From the NCBI GenBank assembly GCA_017983635.1, contig JAGOBA010000014.1, positions 1 through 64,000 on the forward strand: a stretch of DNA of 64,000 bases, written 5' to 3'. Under the pieces are notes generated by a model. That model did no database searches. It saw only the letters and a program-made list of their open reading frames with translations, and had not been told where the DNA came from. Source of the stretch: Alphaproteobacteria bacterium. Lineage in GTDB: Bacteria > Pseudomonadota > Alphaproteobacteria > Micropepsales > Micropepsaceae. The translations under genes were made by a program, and so were the position numbers. Position 1 is the first letter of the stretch; each line of letters opens with the position of its first letter. Below are positions 58,092 through 64,000 of this stretch, one piece after another.

Positions 58092-60154
58092 AGCGGGGTC
58101 TCGTCGCGGCCTTGATGCTGCTCACCTCTGTGATGACGGCGCGTGCCCAAGAGTGGGATCATGTCGGCGGCGATCTCGGCGGGCAGCGAGCGAGCGCGGC
58201 GGCGCAGATCACGCCGGCGAGTATCGATCGCCTTGCGCGCGCCTGGAGCTATTCCACCGGCGACGCGCGTTCGGCGCGGGCGCGCGGCCTGCGATGGAAG
58301 TTCCAAGCGACGCCGATCCTGGTCGAAGACCGGTTGATCTTCTGCACGCCCTTCAACGATGTGGTGGCCCTGGATCCCGGCACCGGGCGCGAACTCTGGC
58401 GCTATCAGTCGCATTCCGCCGACATCGAACCCAGCGGTAACGGCTACTCCTGCCGCGGCGTAACGCAGTGGACGGACATGCAGGCCGCTCCAGCGTCCGC
58501 CTGCCGCACGCGCATTCTGATGGGTACGAACGACTTTCGTCTGATCGCTATCGACGCACAAACCGGCAATCCCTGTCACGATTTCGGCGAGAACGGCGTC
58601 GTGACGCTCGATCCGGGCATGGCGCTGCTCCATCGCGGCGAAATCCAGATCACCTCGCCGCCCGTTGTCGTGCGCGGCGTCGTCATTGTCGGCTCGGCCA
58701 TCAGCGACGGCTTGCGGCAGAAGGCGCCAAGCGGCGCCGTGCGTGCGTTCGATGCGCGAACGGGTGCGCCGCTGTGGAGTTTCGATCCGGTGCCGCGCGA
58801 TCCGGCCGATCCCGCGCGCGCCACATGGCTCGACGGCGGCGCGGATCGCGCCGGTCATGCCAATGTTTGGTCGTTGATGTCGGCGGACGAGGCGCGCGGT
58901 TTGGTGTTCCTGCCGACGTCGAGCCCGAGCGTGGACCATTACGGCGGCGCGCGGCCGGGCGACAATCGCTACGCCAATTCGGTCGTTGCGCTGCACGCGC
59001 AAACGGGACGCGTCGCGTGGCATTTTCAAACGGTCCATCACGACCTGTGGGACTACGACGTGGCCGCCCAACCCATGCTTGCTACCATCGATCACGAGGG
59101 GCTTAGGCGGGACGTCGTGATCCAAGCCACGAAGATGGGCTTGGTGTTCACGCTCGACCGCGACACCGGAGAGCCGGTGTTTGCGGTTGAGGAGCGCCCT
59201 GTTCCTCAAGGCGATGTACCTGGCGAGTGGTATTCGCCGACACAGCCGTTTCCGGTCGTGCCGCGCTCGCTGGTTCCGACGACACTCTCGCCCGACGAAG
59301 CATGGGGCATCACGCCCTGGGATCGCGCCCTTTGCCGCGATCTCATCCGCCGCTATCGCTACGACGGCATCTACACGCCGCCCAGCCTCGAAGGCACGAT
59401 CCACCATCCCTTCATCAGCGGCGGGGTGAATTGGGGCGGCGGCGCATTCGATGCGCGCACGCAAACGCTTTATGTCAACACCAACAACGCCGCCGGTCTA
59501 ACCCGGCTACGGCGGCGCGCGGATGAAGACAAGCGCAATCGCGACATTCGGCGGGGCGGGTTGCCAAGTCAATCGGGGACACCTTATGCGGTGGAACGCA
59601 CCTTGCTCGCATCGCCTCTCGGTGCACCCTGCAATCCGCCGCCGTTCGGACAGGTGCACGCCATCGATATGCGCACCGGTAAGGTGTTGTGGGAACGCCC
59701 GCTCGGCACGCTGGAGGACACCGTTCCCTTCGGCGATGTGTTTCTCCCGCGGGGTTCGGGAAATATGGGTGGATCGATCGTCACCGCGAGCGGCGTTCTG
59801 TTTATCGGCGCGGCGATGGACAACTATCTACGCGCGTTCGATGCCGCGAGCGGAACGGAACTTTGGCGCGGGCGACTGCCTGCCGGCGGACAAGCGACGC
59901 CGATGACCTATGTCTGGCAAGGCCGTCAATATGTGGTTATCGCCGCCGGCGGGCACGAAATCATCGGCACGACGCCCGGCGACACACTTGTTGCTTTTGC
60001 GCTTGATGAAGAAACGCCGCTCATCTTGCTTCAGGCAGCGCGTTTAATCGAGCGGCCGACGACGTTGTGGTTCGGATTGCTGATTTTCGGTGCCGCGTTC
60101 ATTGGCGGTTTGCTCTTGCGATGGTGGGCGCCTCGCTCTCCGCGACTTGGATAG
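58088..60154 (+). CDS. PQQ-dependent dehydrogenase (glucose/quinoprotein type)
   Basis: 688 residues from GTG 58088 (GTGA overlap with the methyltransferase stop). Signal peptide VKRGLVAALMLLTSVMTARA, then an eight-bladed quinoprotein propeller: WSYSTGD, GRELWRYQSH, GAVRAFDARTGAPLWSFDPV, HHDLWDYDVAAQP, HAIDMRTGKVLWERP and FDAASGTELWRGRLP. A single C-terminal helix (LWFGLLIFGAAFIGGLLL) anchors it, unlike soluble forms. It oxidises an alcohol or sugar in the periplasm and passes electrons to quinone. PQQ synthesis genes are not in the window. Confidence 0.88.
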   Translation: MKRGLVAALMLLTSVMTARAQEWDHVGGDLGGQRASAAAQITPASIDRLARAWSYSTGDARSARARGLRWKFQATPILVEDRLIFCTPFNDVVALDPGTGRELWRYQSHSADIEPSGNGYSCRGVTQWTDMQAAPASACRTRILMGTNDFRLIAIDAQTGNPCHDFGENGVVTLDPGMALLHRGEIQITSPPVVVRGVVIVGSAISDGLRQKAPSGAVRAFDARTGAPLWSFDPVPRDPADPARATWLDGGADRAGHANVWSLMSADEARGLVFLPTSSPSVDHYGGARPGDNRYANSVVALHAQTGRVAWHFQTVHHDLWDYDVAAQPMLATIDHEGLRRDVVIQATKMGLVFTLDRDTGEPVFAVEERPVPQGDVPGEWYSPTQPFPVVPRSLVPTTLSPDEAWGITPWDRALCRDLIRRYRYDGIYTPPSLEGTIHHPFISGGVNWGGGAFDARTQTLYVNTNNAAGLTRLRRRADEDKRNRDIRRGGLPSQSGTPYAVERTLLASPLGAPCNPPPFGQVHAIDMRTGKVLWERPLGTLEDTVPFGDVFLPRGSGNMGGSIVTASGVLFIGAAMDNYLRAFDAASGTELWRGRLPAGGQATPMTYVWQGRQYVVIAAGGHEIIGTTPGDTLVAFALDEETPLILLQAARLIERPTTLWFGLLIFGAAFIGGLLLRWWAPRSPRLG

Positions 60155-60317
60155 CCGCTACTCAAAGATTCATGCCGCAGCACCGCGATCAGCTGATCAT
60201 CCAACAAGCCGGCCTCGGGAATAAAACGCACGGCGTTCGTCGCAAGTCTCGCCGTAGGAAGGCAGATGCGCGCAGGGCGAGTGCCCAAATCTCGCCGTCT
60301 CGTAGTCTCATGCGCGC

Positions 60318-60690
60318 TCATCTGGGACCAACTTCATGCTGGCGCTGCACACGCTCAGCACACGGAGCATTGCAAGTGATTGGAAGAGAAGACGGATCGG
60401 AAAAATCCATCATCAGGGCCACGCTGAATCGGTGCTGCAACGTCGAGATTCCGCTAAGTGCTAGAGTCTGGTCGGCCCAGTATGTCTTTGGACCAATAGT
60501 GCGATCCGCCAAAGCCAAACAACAGTTGTGCCCGAAACGCAAGCTCCACAAGGGGGCAAACCTCCCTCTCGTGCGGCTACGGCCACCGCAAGCAGCCTCC
60601 GCGGGCGCAGCCGCAAGGAGCAGCGCCAACAGCAACGCGCCAATGGCAACGCGCCAATGGCAACGAGGCTACGCGTCGGACCCAGGGACA
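60318..60690 (-). pseudogene. Relic paralogue of the 48924-49286 secreted protein
   Basis: The signal-peptide region matches that gene (..GALLLALLLAAAPAEAAC), and the similarity continues upstream of the start. Both possible start codons are lost (ATG to ACG at one of them). A 14-bp tandem duplication, CAACGCGCCAATGG twice at 60633-60660, breaks the frame. The downstream part shows no conserved Cys/His cluster. Confidence 0.65.
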
Positions 60691-60912
60691 GGGAGGGATT
60701 TCGACAACTCAAGTACCAAGCCAAGCTGGCGGTCAAGTGTTAATAGAAGTTTAGCAATCGTATCGTGCGCTAATGGTTAGCATTATGCCGTGCGACCCCC
60801 GCCCACCCCACTTCGATCAAGCGGGCAGTTTAGTGAACTGTCGTCGAAATCCACCGAAATCTCCCGAAATCTGGAAATCTGTCGAAATCGCAGGTTGGCT
60901 ACTTCACACTCT

Positions 60913-60954
60913 AGCGTCCGCTTTTCGCAGGTCGAGATCGTCGACTATCACTGA
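60913..60954 (+). pseudogene. 3' remnant of higB toxin gene
   Basis: In frame before TGA 60952-60954 is VRFSQVEIVDYH. HigB toxins typically end VEIVDYH and stop just before higA. The body of the gene is missing. Confidence 0.6.
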
Positions 60955-60976
60955 CAAGCGAGCGTTGGAGAGGCAC

Positions 60977-61276
60977 ATGGGCATTCTACACAATCCGCAC
61001 CCCGGGGAGATCTTGTCGCGTGAGTTTCTTGCGGAACTCAACATGAGCCAGAACGCGCTAGCCGGCGCCATCGGCGTGCCGGCGAACCGCATTCACGCGA
61101 TCGTCAAAGGTACGCGCGACATCACCGCCGATACCGATCTGAGGCTGAGCCGGTTTTTCGGCTTGAGCGAGGGGTATTTCCTGCGTTTGCAGAACGCGCA
61201 TGACATGCTTGAGGCGAAGCGCCGGATAGCGGCGGCGCTGGCGAAGATCAAGCCGCACCGGCGCAAGGCGGCTTGA
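60977..61276 (+). CDS. higA: HigA-family antitoxin/regulator
   Basis: 99 residues from ATG 60977 with GGAGAGG. MGILHNPHPGEILSREFLAE opens the family pattern, then the HTH MSQNALAGAIGVPANRIHAI and the DTDLRLSRFFGLSEGYFLRL segment. Its toxin partner is reduced to the remnant before it, so it is an orphan and may now act only as a DNA-binding protein. Confidence 0.9.
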   Translation: MGILHNPHPGEILSREFLAELNMSQNALAGAIGVPANRIHAIVKGTRDITADTDLRLSRFFGLSEGYFLRLQNAHDMLEAKRRIAAALAKIKPHRRKAA

Positions 61277-61407
61277 GGTGGCGCCCGCACCGACCCCTTT
61301 GATCTGACCGCTTACTTGTTCGCCGTCCATGTCCGCCCTCTTACCGTGGACGTCCGCCGCCACTGGCGGTATTCAGTGGATCGCAACGCTTGGCGGAGAC
61401 GTTCGTA

Positions 61408-62610
61408 GTGACAGTTCACGGAATGACGGCGGCGGGGTTTGAGGGGTTGCGCGATGCGTTTGGCGAGGGTCAGGCCCGGGACAGCGGCGGCGCGCAGCTT
61501 TGCGTCTACGCCCACGGCCACAAGGTCGTCGATCTGTGGACCGGGCGCGACAAGGTGAATGATCGTCCGTATACGGACGATACGCTCACGCTCTGTTTTT
61601 CCGTGAGCAAGGGCGCGACGGCGACCATGGCGCATATGCTGGCCGAACGCGGGTTGCTGGATTTCGAGGCGCCGGTGGCGCGCTATTGGCCCGAGTTCGC
61701 GGCGCATGGAAAGGCGGCGATCACGGTCGGCGATGTGCTCGCGCATCGGTCGGGGCTGAGCAGCTTCGATCCGGACGCCTGGATTGCGATCCGCGACTTG
61801 GGCGATTGGGCGCGCTGTGCGGGTTCGCTCGCTGCGATGCGGCCGCTGTGGGAGCCCCGGTCGGCGTTTTCGTATCACGCGGTCACGTACGGGTTCCTGG
61901 TCGGCGAATTGATCCGCCGGATCACGGGCAAGATGCCAGGTCAGTTCTTTGCCGAGGAGATCGCGCGGCCGCTCGGGCTTGAGCTTTGGATCGGCTTGCC
62001 GCCACGCGAAGCGCCGCGGGTCGCGCCGTTCTATTCCGAGCGGCAGGGGCTAAGCGCCGCGCAAATGACGGCGTTGCTCGGCGGGCTCGGCATCGACACC
62101 ACGACGCGGCATGCGCGCGCGACGCTGAAAACGCTCGCCGATATGAGCGAGGGACTGGCGTTTCTGAATTCGCGCGAAGGCCAGGCGGCGCAGATACCGG
62201 CGGCGAACATGATCGGCACCGCCGCGGCGCTGGCACGCCTCTACGCCGCGACCATCGGCGAGGTAGACGGCGTGCAGCTGCTCAAGCCCGAAACCGTCAG
62301 CCGCGCAACGCGGTTCGAGATCGACGGGCTGAACGCTCCCGGGGATTTTGCCCGCATCCCCATGGTCTCACCGCATCGCTTTGGGCTCGGCTATCAGCTC
62401 ACCCGCAGCGCGGCGCCGATGTTGGGCGAGGGATCGTTCGGCCATGACGGCGCCGGCGGGCGTATCGGGTTTGCGCACGCCCAGACCGGCATTGCCGTCG
62501 GCTATGTCTGCAACAACAACCAGTGGGATGGCATGAGTGGCCCGGACGAACGCTGGGTCCCATGGACGAAGGCGCTGCGCAGCGCCGTCGGGATGGCGTC
62601 GAGGTCGTGA
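61408..62610 (+). CDS. Serine beta-lactamase-family hydrolase (EstB-like)
   Basis: 400 residues from GTG 61408 (GGCGGAG upstream; ATG 61423 is an alternative). Ser-x-x-Lys SVSK, then HRSGLSSF, YHAVTYGFLVGELI (Tyr-x-x motif), and GHDGAGGRIGFAH near the C-terminus in place of the KTG box. No signal peptide, so cytosolic. Members are esterases of the EstB type. Confidence 0.88.
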   Translation: MTVHGMTAAGFEGLRDAFGEGQARDSGGAQLCVYAHGHKVVDLWTGRDKVNDRPYTDDTLTLCFSVSKGATATMAHMLAERGLLDFEAPVARYWPEFAAHGKAAITVGDVLAHRSGLSSFDPDAWIAIRDLGDWARCAGSLAAMRPLWEPRSAFSYHAVTYGFLVGELIRRITGKMPGQFFAEEIARPLGLELWIGLPPREAPRVAPFYSERQGLSAAQMTALLGGLGIDTTTRHARATLKTLADMSEGLAFLNSREGQAAQIPAANMIGTAAALARLYAATIGEVDGVQLLKPETVSRATRFEIDGLNAPGDFARIPMVSPHRFGLGYQLTRSAAPMLGEGSFGHDGAGGRIGFAHAQTGIAVGYVCNNNQWDGMSGPDERWVPWTKALRSAVGMASRS

Positions 62611-62666
62611 TGTCGCCATCGATCAGGACTTCTTCGAGGTGCAGAGCCAAGCTTGGGCCCGATGCC

Positions 62667-63677
62667 TCAATGCTTTCGCGCGGGCAGCGGGACTTTCGGT
62701 AGGCCGCCGTTTAGCGGGAACATCTGCAGGCTGAGCGCCGGGCCGGCGCCGAAGCGGACGCCTTCGCGAACGAGCGCTTCGGCGACTTCTTCGAACACAA
62801 CGCCGTCGACGTAGGAGATTGCCCCTTGCGAGGCGCAGAGGTTGTTTAGCACCTGTGCCTTCTTTTGCGCGCTTTCGGCATCGTCTTGCGGGGTGAGCGT
62901 AATCCCAAGGCCCGCGGCACCAATGGCGCCAGGGCTCCACATCCGGTCGCGGCTGTCCGGAACCGTGACGAAGACGCGGCGAACGGCGGCGCGTAAGGTG
63001 GTGACGATTTCGCCGAGACGGGCCGACGGCGCACCAGGTGGGATGAGGTCGACTTTGACCACCAACGGTGTCACCACTTGCTCGCGCGCCGCGTTCAGCT
63101 TTTCCAGATAGAGCGTGCGACTCTGTGCGCGGGCAATGGTCGAGAATGAGACCGTCGTTCCGATCGCCGCCATAATGTTTTGTTCGGCGAAACGCCGGGC
63201 ATAGGCGATCGTGTCGTCGAGGAACGCGAGGTCGATCGAGGCCAGCGATGCCTCATCGTGCTGCGCCAGAATCCAGTGCCCAAACTGATTTCCTGCCGCG
63301 CCAATTCTTGCAGGGACGCAGAAGAAAGTGCTGGCAGTGCCGCGGCGCAGGTCGAAGACCGGAAAGGCGCGCGCTGTCGCCCCGATCCCCTTGAGGCGGT
63401 TGGATAGCGCGTCGCCGAGGTTGCTGGGCGGTTTGCTGTCGCCACCTGACACTGAATGCACCGCACGTTTGGCAGAGTTGACAATGTCATTTGCGGCAGC
63501 GGAAGCAATTCTGAATTTCCCGCCGCGGTTGCATATCCTCAAGTGATGCGATCGTTCCACACGAACGCGCGCCAAGAGCCGTTCGTTGTTGTTGCGTTGC
63601 ATGTCATGTGCGTCAGGTTTTTCCGCTGCTTCGCGGTTGCTCTCGTCGAAGACGTGGGAACGAGACTCCTTTGGCAT
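62667..63677 (-). CDS. Unrecognised protein, possibly degenerate EAL-like
   Basis: 336 residues from ATG 63677 (ATG 63602 is possible; neither has a clear ribosome site). The N-terminal 80 residues are polar. From about 105, AFPVFDLRRG recalls the start of EAL domains (YQPIVDLRTG). Later YVDGVVFEEVAEALVREGVR and FGAGPAL recall an EAL end, but the EAL signature and metal ligands are absent. Inference only. Convergent with the EstB-like gene. Confidence 0.6.
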   Translation of the reverse strand: MPKESRSHVFDESNREAAEKPDAHDMQRNNNERLLARVRVERSHHLRICNRGGKFRIASAAANDIVNSAKRAVHSVSGGDSKPPSNLGDALSNRLKGIGATARAFPVFDLRRGTASTFFCVPARIGAAGNQFGHWILAQHDEASLASIDLAFLDDTIAYARRFAEQNIMAAIGTTVSFSTIARAQSRTLYLEKLNAAREQVVTPLVVKVDLIPPGAPSARLGEIVTTLRAAVRRVFVTVPDSRDRMWSPGAIGAAGLGITLTPQDDAESAQKKAQVLNNLCASQGAISYVDGVVFEEVAEALVREGVRFGAGPALSLQMFPLNGGLPKVPLPARKH

Positions 63678-63748
63678 GCGGGCCAACGCTTGTTTGATTC
63701 GCGAATGGCGCGCGCGCTCTGGATGGCTGAAGCGTGGTTAGGACACGT

Positions 63749-64000
63749 TCACGACGCGATCGTTTTGAATGCCGCTAGCGCCTTTGCGCGCGCTGCGCCG
63801 TGGTCGACGATCGGCGGCGGGTAGTCGAGCGACGTGGCGTTCGTGGCTTCCCAGGGGCGGTGGATGAGGCGTGGGTCGCAGTGGGTGAGTTCCGGGTTCC
63901 ATTGGCGGACATAGGCACCGTCAGGGTCGAACTTTTCGCCCTGCAGAACCGGATTGAAGATGCGGAAATAGGGGGCGGCATCGGCGCCGGAGCCTGCGAC
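63749..64000 (-). CDS. phrB: Cryptochrome/DNA photolyase, 5' part beyond window
   Basis: 83 C-terminal residues, cut by the right edge. GADAAPYFRIFNPVLQGEKF is followed by DPDGAYVRQWNPEL, the FAD-binding end of the photolyase family. The WEA/SLDYPPPIVDH tail is typical. It repairs UV dimers with light, or is a cryptochrome. Confidence 0.9.
   Translation of the reverse strand, partial: VAGSGADAAPYFRIFNPVLQGEKFDPDGAYVRQWNPELTHCDPRLIHRPWEATNATSLDYPPPIVDHGAARAKALAAFKTIAS

Overview
The window comes from a high-GC alphaproteobacterium. The evidence is the set of alphaproteobacterial marker genes: rcdA (DUF1465, CtrA degradation), trcR (DUF1013), DUF1192, a three-gene pntAA-pntAB-pntB transhydrogenase next to an aa3-oxidase subunit IV-like peptide, COQ9, and paired YdcH (DUF465) genes beside purEK. 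The gene set would fit Caulobacterales or a related order, but the genus cannot be fixed from the sequence. No tRNA, rRNA, CRISPR array, phage or transposase gene was found.

Layout. 1-4400: a two-domain aspartyl protease (cut by the left edge), a paraoxonase-like protein, an MsbA-like ABC exporter and ribosomal protein L31. 4800-14200: rcdA, DUF429, DUF1192, a quinone oxidoreductase and trcR. Between the last two sit a giant hairpin repeat, a PadR/CPBP-protease pair and a TetR/serine-hydrolase operon. 14350-21630: an acyl-CoA ligase, a frameshifted HExxH/TPR protein, an AraC regulator, a three-piece rearrangement scar, an S41-like peptidase and two YdcH genes. 21670-26130: a GGDEF protein, purEK, coq9-def and rpsU. 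26540-33530: an ABC-2 exporter, a lipoprotein, an acetyltransferase and the transhydrogenase operon. 33650-38910: a GxxExxY PD-(D/E)XK nuclease-like gene beside tandem hairpin repeats, a hydrolase, and a lipoprotein/ABC1-kinase/DUF2332/thioesterase operon. 39227-40726: an NtrC-type sigma-54 regulator.

41369-54868 is a heavy-metal island on the minus strand. It has a Cu/Ag-type CusA-CusB pair with a FixH-like protein, a Zn/Co/Cd-type CzcCBA operon, a CDF exporter and several small secreted His/Cys-containing proteins. The only outer-membrane factor is CzcC. The czc operon is preceded by 11-bp direct repeats next to a -35-like hexamer, the layout of an OmpR/PhoB-type response-regulator site. 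55170-60154 is a tightly overlapping plus-strand cluster: a membrane AraC regulator, a sterol-desaturase-family enzyme, a 76-residue membrane protein, a SAM methyltransferase and a PQQ dehydrogenase. The right end holds relics of a small secreted protein and of higB, an orphan higA, a beta-lactamase-fold hydrolase, a degenerate EAL-like protein and the end of a photolyase gene.

The most interesting signal is a family of large, nested, imperfect hairpin repeats with no ORF of their own. They occur at 7663-8021, 26171-26510, 34081-34411 (two tandem copies) and 35401-35596, with a half copy at 4472-4500. Three share a nearly identical 41-bp core. The tandem pair begins 28 bp upstream of the GxxExxY nuclease-like gene, which suggests a nuclease/palindrome partnership comparable to RAYT-REP. 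The second unusual structure is the mosaic scar at 18917-19387, built from three copied pieces of nearby sequence, one of them inverted.
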